Assembly (NCBI RefSeq): GCF_023703795.1
Contig: NZ_CP098518.1
Location: 62,001-126,000, forward strand
DNA from: Haloplanus sp. HW8-1
GTDB taxonomy: Archaea; Halobacteriota; Halobacteria; Halobacteriales; Haloferacaceae
DNA length: 64,000 nucleotides
Direction of reading: 5' to 3'
The notes below the pieces were generated by a model, which was given only the letters and a program-made list of their open reading frames with translations, had not been told where the DNA came from and searched no databases. Of the stretch, positions 8,964-16,326 are shown piece after piece (the stretch's first letter is position 1; each line of letters begins with the position of its first letter). The position numbers were made by a program, and so were the translations under genes.

Positions 8964-10028
8964 ATGCAGCAGGCGGCTCCACAGTCGTTCGATCGCGTCC
9001 TCTCGAGCATGTGTACGCGCCCCCACCCGACCGCGCGCGACGCGGCCGAACGATTCCTCGCGACCAACCCCGGCGATCCCGACACCTACCGGACCGTCGC
9101 CGACCTGGAGACGAGGGTGATCGCGGGGCTGGGCGAACTGACGGGGCTCGCCGACCCCCAGGGGTACGTCGCCAGCGGCGGGACGGAGGCGAACGTCCAG
9201 GCGGTGCGGGCGGCCCGCAACCGCGCCGACGCCGTCACGCCGAACGTCGTCGTCCCCGAGAGCGTGCACTTCAGTTTCCAGAAGGCCGCCGAGGTGCTCG
9301 ACGTGTCGCTGCGGACGGTCCCCGTCGACGCCGATCGGCGGGCCGATCCGGACGCGATGGCCGACCGGATCGACGCCGACACGGTTCTGGTCGTCGGCGT
9401 CGCCGGCACCACGGAGTACGGCCGGGTCGACCCCATTCCGGCGCTCGCGGACCTCGCGGCGGACGCCGACGCCCGCTTCCACGTCGACGCCGCGTGGGGC
9501 GGGTTCGTCCTCCCCTTTACCGACCACGACTGGCACTTCTCGGATGCCCACGTCGACACGATGGCCATCGACCCACACAAGTTCGGGCAGGCGGCCGTGC
9601 CGGCGGGGGGATTTCTCGCCCGCGAGGCGGCGACACTCGACGCGCTGGCGGTCGAGACGCCGTATCTGGAGTCGACGTCCCAGGCGACGCTCACGGGCAC
9701 CCGGAGCGGCGCGGGCGTCGCCAGCGCGGCCGCCGCCCTGGACGCCCTGTGGCCCGAGGGGTACCGCGAGACCTACGAGCGCGCGCAGTCGAATGCGGCG
9801 TGGATCGCCGACGAACTCGACGCCCGGGGGTTCGACGTCGTCGATCCCGTCCTGCCGCTGGTTGCGGTCGACCTGCCCGGGCACCTGTTCGACGCGCTGA
9901 CCGAGCGTGGGTGGCGCCTCTCGCGGACCGCCCGCGGGGAGCTTCGACTCGTCTGTATGCCCCACGTCACTCGGGAGACGTTGCGCGAGTTCGTCCGGGA
10001 CCTCGACGCGTGTCGCGATGCCCACTGA
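8964..10028 (+). CDS. mfnA: PLP-dependent L-tyrosine/L-aspartate decarboxylase (MfnA type)
   Basis: A 354-residue group II PLP decarboxylase. The cofactor lysine is K206 in [16 protein letters not shown], and [12 protein letters not shown] is the upstream PLP-aspartate motif. In methanogens MfnA makes tyramine for methanofuran; in haloarchaea, which lack methanofuran, the family is believed to supply beta-alanine for coenzyme A by aspartate decarboxylation, so an aspartate role is likely here. The gene follows ppsA by 40 bases in the same direction but has no obvious pathway link to it. The start at 8964 gives [16 protein letters not shown], usual for the family. Confidence 0.88.
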   Translation: MQQAAPQSFDRVLSSMCTRPHPTARDAAERFLATNPGDPDTYRTVADLETRVIAGLGELTGLADPQGYVASGGTEANVQAVRAARNRADAVTPNVVVPESVHFSFQKAAEVLDVSLRTVPVDADRRADPDAMADRIDADTVLVVGVAGTTEYGRVDPIPALADLAADADARFHVDAAWGGFVLPFTDHDWHFSDAHVDTMAIDPHKFGQAAVPAGGFLAREAATLDALAVETPYLESTSQATLTGTRSGAGVASAAAALDALWPEGYRETYERAQSNAAWIADELDARGFDVVDPVLPLVAVDLPGHLFDALTERGWRLSRTARGELRLVCMPHVTRETLREFVRDLDACRDAH

Positions 10029-10069
10029 GTCGGGCGGTCGGCGGAACCTGAAAGACTTACGTCGCCCCC

Positions 10070-10636
10070 GTGGGAGAGTGGGGTGTGGAGACATTGGTCC
10101 CCCTCGTCGCGTTCGACCCTCCCGGACTCCACTGGTTGACGCGCCTCGTCGAGACGGCCACCGGCTGGGGCGGTCTCGCGATCATCTTCGTCTACTCGTT
10201 TCTCATCGCGTTCGCGCTCCCGGGCGTCAGCGAGGTGGTCCTGCTCGCCCCGCTCGACCTCGGTCTGTCGACCGAACTCCGACTGACGATCATTATCGTC
10301 GTCTCGGCGCTCGGCAAGGCCGCCGGCAGCGTCTTCGCCTTTCACATCGGACAGGAGGCCAAGGAGTCCGGCCCGCTGATCCGGTGGCTCCGGAACTCCC
10401 GCTTCGACGTGATCGGGTGGTCTGAACGCCGGACCGTCGAACTCGCGCGTCGCTGGGGCTACGCCGGCCTCGCGGTCGCGCTTTCGGTCCCCTTCTTCCC
10501 CGACACGCTCTCCATCTACGCGTTCGCTGTGTTGGAGGAGGATTACCTGCGCTTCGCGGCGGCGACTTTCGCCGGGAGCGTGGGGCGGTTGCTGGTGACA
10601 CTTGGGTTGAGCGCCGGCGTGGTGGCCATCGTCTGA
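10070..10636 (+). CDS. VTT/YqaA-like small integral membrane protein
   Basis: About 188 residues with four to five hydrophobic segments. Sequence such as SFLIAFALPGVSEVVLLAP and a C-terminal FAGSVGRLLVTLGLS resembles the YqaA/SNARE-associated (VTT/DedA-like) family. Members are thought to act in lipid or ion homeostasis in the membrane, but no function is assigned in haloarchaea. The GTG at 10070 is taken; another GTG at 10085 is equally possible and removes five residues. The gene converges on the receptor-kinase gene, with 36 bases between them. Confidence 0.7.
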   Translation: MGEWGVETLVPLVAFDPPGLHWLTRLVETATGWGGLAIIFVYSFLIAFALPGVSEVVLLAPLDLGLSTELRLTIIIVVSALGKAAGSVFAFHIGQEAKESGPLIRWLRNSRFDVIGWSERRTVELARRWGYAGLAVALSVPFFPDTLSIYAFAVLEEDYLRFAAATFAGSVGRLLVTLGLSAGVVAIV

Positions 10637-10672
10637 GGCGCGCGGTCGCCGCCGCCCGGGGCGGACCGACGC

Positions 10673-13558
10673 TCAGTCGCCCCGGAGGCGCTGGAGTTCG
10701 TTTCGCAACAACAGCACCGACTCGAACCGGTCGCCTTTCTCCTTTTCGAGTGCCGTGAGGAGCACGTCGTCGAGTTCGGGCGGCAGGGCCGCCACCTCGC
10801 TCGGGGGCGCGGGCTCCTCGTTGAGCACGCGGTGCATCGCCTCGGCGGGGGCTGTACCCTCGAACGGCGGCCGTCCCGTGAACAGTTCGTACAGCACCGC
10901 GCCGAGCTGATAGACGTCCGTGATGTCGTCGGCCGCCCCCCGGTCCGTGTCGAACTGTTCGGGCGCGGCGTACTGGGGGGAGAGCCCCTCGACGCTCTGG
11001 GAGTGGTCGAGCAGGTGCTTCGAGAGCCCCCAGTCGGCGACCTTGGGGACGTCCCACGCGCCCTCCACGCCGCGGAAGAGGACGTTCGCCGGCTTGAGGT
11101 CGAGATGGGCGACCCCGCGCCGGTGGGCGTGCCGGACGCCTTTGGTGATCGCGACGGCGGTCCAGAGCGCCTGGTCGAACTCGAGGTCGCCCGCCCGCTC
11201 CGAGAGGTCACCCCCGTCCATGTACTCCATGGCGATCCAGGGGACCGGCTGGGCGCCGTAGTCCACGACGCCCACGACGTGGTCGTGATCGTCGAGTTTG
11301 TCCCACGTTTCCGCTTCGTCGAGCATTCGATCGATCGCGTCGGTGTGGAGGGTTCCGCTCATCCGTGGCCGCTTGATCGCGAGGGTCACGTCACCGTTCG
11401 TGGTAGGAAGGGTCGCCCGCACCACGTCTGCGTTGCCGCCGGCACCGATCGGCTCCTCGTCGGTCAGCGCGTCGTAGTCGACCCTCACCGCCGGCGCTCG
11501 CGGAATCCGCGTCGGGGGACCGCCGGTCAGCGACGCCTCCGCGTCGGCCAGGAGGGAAGCCCGCTCGGATTCGAGGGCCGCCACCGTCTCCTGCAGGTCG
11601 TCGAAGCCCATCTCGCCGGCCCGGTCACCGAGGGCGCTGATTCGCGATTCGAGGGTCGACAGGCGCTCGCTGGCCCGTTCGGGGTCGTCGTCGACGCGGT
11701 CGGCGGCGTGGTCGAGGTCCGCCCGCAGCGCGTCGCGGCGGGCGGTCAGGCGGTCCCGACGGATCTCCCGACGGTCGTCGTCGACGGCCGTCAGTCGCCC
11801 CTCCGCCTTGCCGGCGTCGAGTCGGTCGGTCGAGCGCGCGGCATCGAGGGCGTCGAGGTACGCCGTCTCGGCGTCGTCGAGCCTCGCGAGCGCCTCGCGG
11901 TGGTCGCCGCGGTCGGCCAACGCCGCCGCCTCCTGCCGGCGCTCGTCGCCCGTTTCGAGGGCGTCGGCGTGTGTGTCGACGCCCGGTGGTGGCGAGTCGT
12001 CGACGACGGCGGCTCCCGCCGACCCTCCGCCCGGGGACCCCGTGTCGACGCCGCCCGATCCGGGGCCGTCGTCCGGGGTGGTCGCCGTCCGCGTCCCGCC
12101 GCCCGAGGTGTCCGCCGCCCGCGTCCCGCCGCCCGGCCGGTCGTCGGCGTCGGACTCCGTACTTCCCTGTCGCCGCCAGTACCAGAGCCCACCGAGGGCG
12201 GCGATGCCGCCACCGAGGGTGAGAATCGCTTCGGTCTGGCCGCTGCCGCCCGTGTCGCCACCGCCACCGCCACCGCCTCCGCCGCCCTCGCCGTCGCCGA
12301 ACTCGTCGTCCGCGGGGACCGGGGTCGCCGTCGGCTCCGGCGTCGGCTCCGGCGTCGGCGTCGCGGTCTCGCCGGTCAGCGCGTACACGTTGCTGTCGTT
12401 GGCACCGATGTAGACGGTGCCGTTCGCCACCGCGGGCGACGAGACGACCGACTCCTCGCCCGTCCCGAAGGACCACTGCTCCGTCCCGTCGTCCGCCGAC
12501 ACCCCCACCACCTTTCCGCTGTCGTCGCCGACGTAGACGGTGCCGTCGACGACGGCCGGCGACGAACTCGGTCCGAACCCCGTATCGAACGACCAGCGTT
12601 CGGTGCCGTCGTCGGCGTCCAGTGCGTACAGATGGTCGTCCCAACTCCCGACGTAGACGGTGCCGTTGGCGACCGCCGGCGACGACTTTATGGTGTCGTC
12701 GGTCTCGAACGACCAGCGTTCGGTGCCGTCGTCGGCGTCCAGTGCGTACACGCTGTTGTCGCCGCTCCCGATGTAGAGCGTGCCGTCGACGACCGCGGGC
12801 GACGACTCCCATATCCTGTCGCCGGTCTCGAACGACCAGCGTTCCCGTCCGGTGTCCGCGTCGAGCGCGTACACGGTGCTATCGCCGCTGCCGATGTAGA
12901 CGGTGCCGCCCACGACGGCCGGCGACGAGCGGACCGACGCCCCCGTTTCGAACGTCCAGCGTTCCCGTCCGGTGTCCGCATCGAGCGCGTACACCCGGCC
13001 GTTGCTGGACCCGACGTAGAGGGTGCCGTCGACGACCGTCGGCGACGAGTCGATGTCGTTCGGCCCCGACGCCGATTCCGAGAGATACTGCCACTGCTCC
13101 TCGCCGTCCGCCGCGTCCAGCGCGTACACGGAGTCGTCACTGCTTCCGATGTAGACGGTGCCGTCGGCGACCGCCGGCGACGACGTGACGCCGCCGTTCG
13201 TGACAAATCGCCACTCCTCGGTGCCGTCGTCGATGTCCACCGCGTACACCGTGTTGTCGACCTTCCGTCCGACGTAGAGCGTGCCGTCCACGACGGCCGG
13301 CGACGACCACTCCGCTCCGTCTTCTCCCAGGTTTTCCGACGTCTCGAAGACCCACTCCGGGGAGACGTCGGCTACCGGTCCGACGTTGCCCGGTGCGTTC
13401 CCCGTCCGCGAGTCGTCGTACCTGAACTGCGGCCACGACTCGCCGGTCTGACCGGTCGCGACGTCGGCAGTCCCCGACACCAGCGCCCCTCCGACCAGCG
13501 AGCCACCGATCGTCCGCAGCGTCCCCCGACGCGTCCACTCCGTCCCCGAATCGGCCAT
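10673..13558 (-). CDS. Tat-exported PQQ-propeller transmembrane Ser/Thr protein kinase
   Basis: A 961-residue protein. The N-terminus holds a twin-arginine signal (TRRGTLRTIGG, residues 9-19). Eight repeats with SSPAVVDGTLYVG and VYALDADDG cores at ~85-395 make a PQQ-type beta-propeller, followed by a Pro/Thr linker, a Gly run and one membrane helix at ~443-461. The cytoplasmic half has a charged helical region (~520-660) and a kinase domain (695-961): P-loop GAGGNADVV, lysine K729 in AIKRP, catalytic loop HLDLKPANV (D820) in place of HRD, DWG (D842) in place of DFG, and an APE motif at 865-867. The metal and base aspartates are present, so activity is plausible. An outside sensor coupled to an inside kinase is inferred from the domain order. 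Confidence 0.88.
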   Translation of the reverse strand: MADSGTEWTRRGTLRTIGGSLVGGALVSGTADVATGQTGESWPQFRYDDSRTGNAPGNVGPVADVSPEWVFETSENLGEDGAEWSSPAVVDGTLYVGRKVDNTVYAVDIDDGTEEWRFVTNGGVTSSPAVADGTVYIGSSDDSVYALDAADGEEQWQYLSESASGPNDIDSSPTVVDGTLYVGSSNGRVYALDADTGRERWTFETGASVRSSPAVVGGTVYIGSGDSTVYALDADTGRERWSFETGDRIWESSPAVVDGTLYIGSGDNSVYALDADDGTERWSFETDDTIKSSPAVANGTVYVGSWDDHLYALDADDGTERWSFDTGFGPSSSPAVVDGTVYVGDDSGKVVGVSADDGTEQWSFGTGEESVVSSPAVANGTVYIGANDSNVYALTGETATPTPEPTPEPTATPVPADDEFGDGEGGGGGGGGGGDTGGSGQTEAILTLGGGIAALGGLWYWRRQGSTESDADDRPGGGTRAADTSGGGTRTATTPDDGPGSGGVDTGSPGGGSAGAAVVDDSPPPGVDTHADALETGDERRQEAAALADRGDHREALARLDDAETAYLDALDAARSTDRLDAGKAEGRLTAVDDDRREIRRDRLTARRDALRADLDHAADRVDDDPERASERLSTLESRISALGDRAGEMGFDDLQETVAALESERASLLADAEASLTGGPPTRIPRAPAVRVDYDALTDEEPIGAGGNADVVRATLPTTNGDVTLAIKRPRMSGTLHTDAIDRMLDEAETWDKLDDHDHVVGVVDYGAQPVPWIAMEYMDGGDLSERAGDLEFDQALWTAVAITKGVRHAHRRGVAHLDLKPANVLFRGVEGAWDVPKVADWGLSKHLLDHSQSVEGLSPQYAAPEQFDTDRGAADDITDVYQLGAVLYELFTGRPPFEGTAPAEAMHRVLNEEPAPPSEVAALPPELDDVLLTALEKEKGDRFESVLLLRNELQRLRGD

Positions 13559-13633
13559 TACGTCACCGTGTCACACGATCCATAATAAGTGATTCCCCGT
13601 CCGACGCCGTCGCGTCGGGGCCCCGTCGCGCCG

Positions 13634-13891
13634 TTACTCCACCAGCGCCTCGGGCGGCCCGCCGGGCAGTCGGTCCCGGTCGTGACCCTCGGTGAAGTCG
13701 ACGTCCGGACCGACGGGAACCAGTCGCTTCGGGTTCACGTCGCCGTGGCTCACGTAGTAGTGCCGGACGATGTGGTCCATGTTGACGGTGCGCTCGATAC
13801 CGGGCGTCGTGTAGAGGTCCTTCGTGTACCCCCAGAGGTTGTCGTACTCGTGGATAGCCCGCCGGTTGCATTTGAAGTGGGTGTGGTAGAC
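13634..13891 (-). pseudogene. Displaced C-terminal fragment of the GST-like gene
   Basis: The minus-strand frame from 13891 down to TAA at 13634-13636 encodes 85 residues: VYHT, then HFKCNRRAIHEYDNLWGY, then TVNMDHIVRHYY, ending near PEALVE. This is the canonical C-terminus of the glutathionyl-hydroquinone reductase-like GST family whose N-terminal part lies 8.7 kb away at 22620-23336. It has no start of its own; the frame runs out into the element. The element inserted at the VYHT codons, so this fragment was the original 3' end of the gene. Confidence 0.85.
13881..13891. repeat. Left attachment site core
   Basis: The 11-base sequence gtgtggtagac is identical to 22609-22619. Read on the minus strand it encodes VYH plus the first two bases of the following Thr codon of the GST-like protein. 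To its left is host GST 3' sequence; to its right are element sequence and the integrase promoter. Confidence 0.8.
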
Positions 13892-13953
13892 TAACGCCAC
13901 TACTTTGTGAATAGTCCCTAATCTATAAGCCCCTCCGGTGTAACTGTGCGACC

Positions 13954-15285
13954 ATGACGACGCCACGGGAGAACCTTCGTGAAGCCAAAGGAACGCTTCG
14001 CCGCGCCGCGGAGAGAGGCGACGTGTCGGAAGCCGACGCCGACCGTATTGGGGAACTGTGCGCCGCCTTCGACCCCGACGACATGACGACGCCGCTCCCA
14101 AGTGACGGGGAGTATGCCGAGGACACCAAGCCCAAGCAACCGAACACGCTCCGCGGCTGGATGCAGTACCTCAAGCGAACCGCCGAGCGACTTCAACGGG
14201 GCGAGTTCGATACCACCCTCTCCGACGCCGGCGCCGACACGATCAACCAGTTGATGACCGATATGCGGAGGGGGAACCACCCGGATGTGAAAGATAGCGG
14301 ACTCTCGAATAACTCGATTCGGAACTATCAGGCGGCCGCCCGGCGGTTCTATCGCTATCACTCCGACCTCGGGGTCGACGCGCAGGATATTGTGCTCATC
14401 ACGGGCGACGACACGCACGTCGACGACCGGGATATGCTCACGAAAGACGAGATTGAGGCCATTCGTGACGCCGCCGAACACCCCCGCGACTTGGCGATTT
14501 TCGACCTCCTCCTCTACACGGGGCAACGGAACACGGCCATCCGGTCGCTTCGGATCAAAGACATCGACTTGGACGAAGGTGTGTACTATCTGAACACCGA
14601 CGCGGAAGGACTCAAAGGCGCCGACGAAAACGGGACGAAGCGCCCGCTCCTCGGTGCCGTGGGATCGATCCGCGAATGGCTCCGGTATCACCCTGCGCCC
14701 GACAACCCGGACGCCTACCTCATCACGCAAAAGCCGCGTTACCGGAACACGGACGGGACGGAGATGGTGTCGCGGAACACGCTCAACTACGCCATGCAAC
14801 AATTGAAGGAGAAAGCCGAGGTGGACAAGCCGCTTAACCCTCATAGCGTCCGACACAACTTCGTCACGATAGCCAAGCGGGAATACAAGATGGACGACGC
14901 GACGGTCAAGCACCTTATCGGTCACTCTCCGGATTCGGACGTGATGGAATCGACGTATTCACACCTCTCCGACGAGGACCACATCCGCGCCGCCGAGGAG
15001 GCGGCCGGGATTCGTGACCCCGAGGAGCAGAGTAGCCTGTCGCCCGACATTTGTCACTGTGGCGAACCACTCCCGGACGCCGCGGCCGCGTGTCCGCGCT
15101 GTGGAACGGTCTACCGGCCGGACGCCCAAGCAGCTCAAGAGCAGATTCAGGACGACGTGAAACAAGACTACCGCGACACCGACCCCGAGGACACGGACAC
15201 CCAAGACAAGATCGACACGCTTGACGAACTACTTGACGACCCCGAGGTGAAGGCCGCCCTGTTAAAGAAACTCAACGAGGAGTAG
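13954..15285 (+). CDS. int: Tyrosine recombinase (integrase) with C-terminal zinc ribbon
   Basis: A 443-residue phage-type integrase. The N-terminal SAM-like, core-binding helices (~75-165) are followed by the catalytic domain. The expected residues are all present: R192 (TGQRNTAIRSL), H297 and R300 (HSVRHNF), H324 (HLIGHS) and Y335 (STYSHL). After the catalytic domain comes a zinc-ribbon pattern (CHCGEPLP, then CPRCG) and an acidic helical tail to ~443. It should catalyse integration at the 11-base repeat. A TATA-like ctataag lies at ~13922-13928, upstream of the ATG. The position next to the left attachment site is classic for such elements. Confidence 0.93.
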   Translation: MTTPRENLREAKGTLRRAAERGDVSEADADRIGELCAAFDPDDMTTPLPSDGEYAEDTKPKQPNTLRGWMQYLKRTAERLQRGEFDTTLSDAGADTINQLMTDMRRGNHPDVKDSGLSNNSIRNYQAAARRFYRYHSDLGVDAQDIVLITGDDTHVDDRDMLTKDEIEAIRDAAEHPRDLAIFDLLLYTGQRNTAIRSLRIKDIDLDEGVYYLNTDAEGLKGADENGTKRPLLGAVGSIREWLRYHPAPDNPDAYLITQKPRYRNTDGTEMVSRNTLNYAMQQLKEKAEVDKPLNPHSVRHNFVTIAKREYKMDDATVKHLIGHSPDSDVMESTYSHLSDEDHIRAAEEAAGIRDPEEQSSLSPDICHCGEPLPDAAAACPRCGTVYRPDAQAAQEQIQDDVKQDYRDTDPEDTDTQDKIDTLDELLDDPEVKAALLKKLNEE

Positions 15286-15816
15286 CTACTCGTCGGCGAT
15301 ATCAAACTCTTCGCGGATATTATCATCTGGACCATACATTCCTGCGTTGCTGTCAGATATGATCTGGTCACGGATACGGTTGATCCGATCCCGATATTTA
15401 TCTGGTTTTGCTCCCTGTAGATCAAACATCTCGGTTATGGTGAGCGATTTTATCCCCTCACGTTCGATCTTCTCCTCTAAGGATGCTATGTATCCCTTTT
15501 TTCCTCTTCGCACACCTGTCTGTATTGCACCTTCTACGGCAAAGCCAGGTTTCGCGTCTCCAAGAAGATACAGCACGGTCACCAAGCTACTAATCCCCTC
15601 GGTCAATTCGGAGGGGGTGAAATCTTTCACTACTGTATTCTCATTAAGCTCGCCCTCCTCGAAAGCGTCTGCAATAAGTTCGGCGTCGGAAGTTATAGCC
15701 GCCCGGACTCGCTTATAAATTCTCTTCCGCATCTGCCGCTCATGCGCGACATCTTCGCCTTCCAACCACGCCCGTTGTGAATCCGTGAGGATCGAAGCAC
15801 TATCGTCGTTTGCCAT
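15286..15816 (-). CDS. Haloarchaeal mobile-element protein, unknown function
   Basis: 176 residues, starting at the MANDDS ATG (15816), transcribed toward the integrase and ending next to its stop. The N-terminal pattern ILTDSQRAWLEGE followed by an Arg/Lys-rich helix (RQMRKRIYKRVRAAI) is one I associate with a recurring family of uncharacterised haloarchaeal proteins on mobile elements. There is no catalytic motif. The gene is clearly more AT-rich than its neighbours (many ata, tct and tta codons), which suggests a different origin. It is divergent from the AbrB gene across a 53-base gap, so the two may share regulation. Confidence 0.65.
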   Translation of the reverse strand: MANDDSASILTDSQRAWLEGEDVAHERQMRKRIYKRVRAAITSDAELIADAFEEGELNENTVVKDFTPSELTEGISSLVTVLYLLGDAKPGFAVEGAIQTGVRRGKKGYIASLEEKIEREGIKSLTITEMFDLQGAKPDKYRDRINRIRDQIISDSNAGMYGPDDNIREEFDIADE

Positions 15817-15869
15817 ACACGATATTCTGTATACGCATAATAATAAATGTACGGTACATACGTATTCGT
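15817..15869. promoter_or_regulatory. Divergent promoter with palindromic operator candidate
   Basis: The 53-base AT-rich gap between two divergent genes contains a TATA-like cataataataaatg and the perfect odd palindrome ATGTACGGTACAT at 15847-15859, followed by the overlapping dyad tacg-tatt-cgta at 15859-15870 on the AbrB start codon. This is a likely operator for autoregulation by the AbrB-like protein. Confidence 0.45.
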
Positions 15870-16010
15870 ATGCCAGAGGCGCCAACCCGAGTCATCGAAG
15901 ACGGTCGGATTACGATACCGGCTCATGTACGACGAGACCTCGGATTAGAGAAGGGCGACTACGTCATGGTCGACGTTCGTCCTCTTGAGGAGGCGAATGT
16001 CGATGATTGA
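15870..16010 (+). CDS. AbrB/MazE/SpoVT-type DNA-binding protein
   Basis: 46 residues starting MPEAPTRVIEDGRITIPAHVR and continuing RDLGLEKGDYVMVDV, the swapped-hairpin AbrB fold in nearly minimal form. Such proteins serve as antitoxins or as repressors of mobile elements. The next ORF starts inside its last codons (ATG at 16003), so the two are translationally coupled. The in-frame ATG at 15810 is rejected because it would run through the divergent promoter. It probably controls its own operon and the opposite gene. Confidence 0.75.
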   Translation: MPEAPTRVIEDGRITIPAHVRRDLGLEKGDYVMVDVRPLEEANVDD

Positions 16011-16119
16011 GGCTGTCGAACGGAACCGCGACGACCTCGAAACCCTCGCCGAGCGTGACGACTTGCGGGTGTCGAAGTACGCTGAGGCACTCCTCGAAAT
16101 GACGGAGACGGAGGGATAG
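16003..16119 (+). CDS. 38-aa micro-ORF coupled to the AbrB gene
   Basis: Encodes a 38-residue, mostly helical charged peptide beginning MIEAVERNRDDLETL and containing VSKYAEALLEM. The ATG overlaps the AbrB stop region by eight bases, which suggests coupled translation. It is too short for domain assignment. A role as a partner of the AbrB-like protein, such as a tiny toxin or co-regulator, is possible but unproven. Confidence 0.5.
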   Translation: MIEAVERNRDDLETLAERDDLRVSKYAEALLEMTETEG

Positions 16120-16123
16120 TCGA

Positions 16124-16216
16124 ATGGCCCGAAAGACGACGGCCGTGGGCGCGGCCGCCACCGGCGACGAAGTTGAGGACGACGACGTACACCGCCGGAG
16201 GTGTCTGCCGTCGTGA
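16124..16216 (+). CDS. 30-aa micro-ORF
   Basis: The ATG, four bases after the previous stop, reads MARKTTAVGAAATGDEVEDD, then a basic end (HRRRCLPS). Its TGA at 16214-16216 overlaps a GTG at 16213, which opens the next micro-ORF. The Lys/Arg start followed by acidic residues recalls the MTRK proteins further along the element. Evidence is limited to position and overlap, so it may not be expressed. Confidence 0.35.
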   Translation: MARKTTAVGAAATGDEVEDDDVHRRRCLPS

Positions 16217-16326
16217 ACGAGTACACACGCCGACACTTTGAAGATTGCGACGCTTCCCCAAGCGCCGGCTGGCGCGGCGTGTACGCCGCCATGCACGTTT
16301 CTACGGGAGGTGATGGCGGTGAGTGA
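16213..16326 (+). CDS. 37-aa micro-ORF overlapping the primase start
   Basis: The GTG at 16213 (GTGA overlap with the previous stop) gives VNEYTRRHFEDCDASPSAGW, then RGVYAAMHVSTGGDGGE. It ends at TGA 16324-16326, inside the first codons of the primase gene. The chain of 4- to 8-base overlaps from AbrB to primase suggests one polycistronic unit. Its 3' half contains a hairpin-forming gcggcgt-gt-acgccgc (16274-16289), related to motifs downstream of the primase. No function can be assigned. Confidence 0.4.
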   Translation: MNEYTRRHFEDCDASPSAGWRGVYAAMHVSTGGDGGE

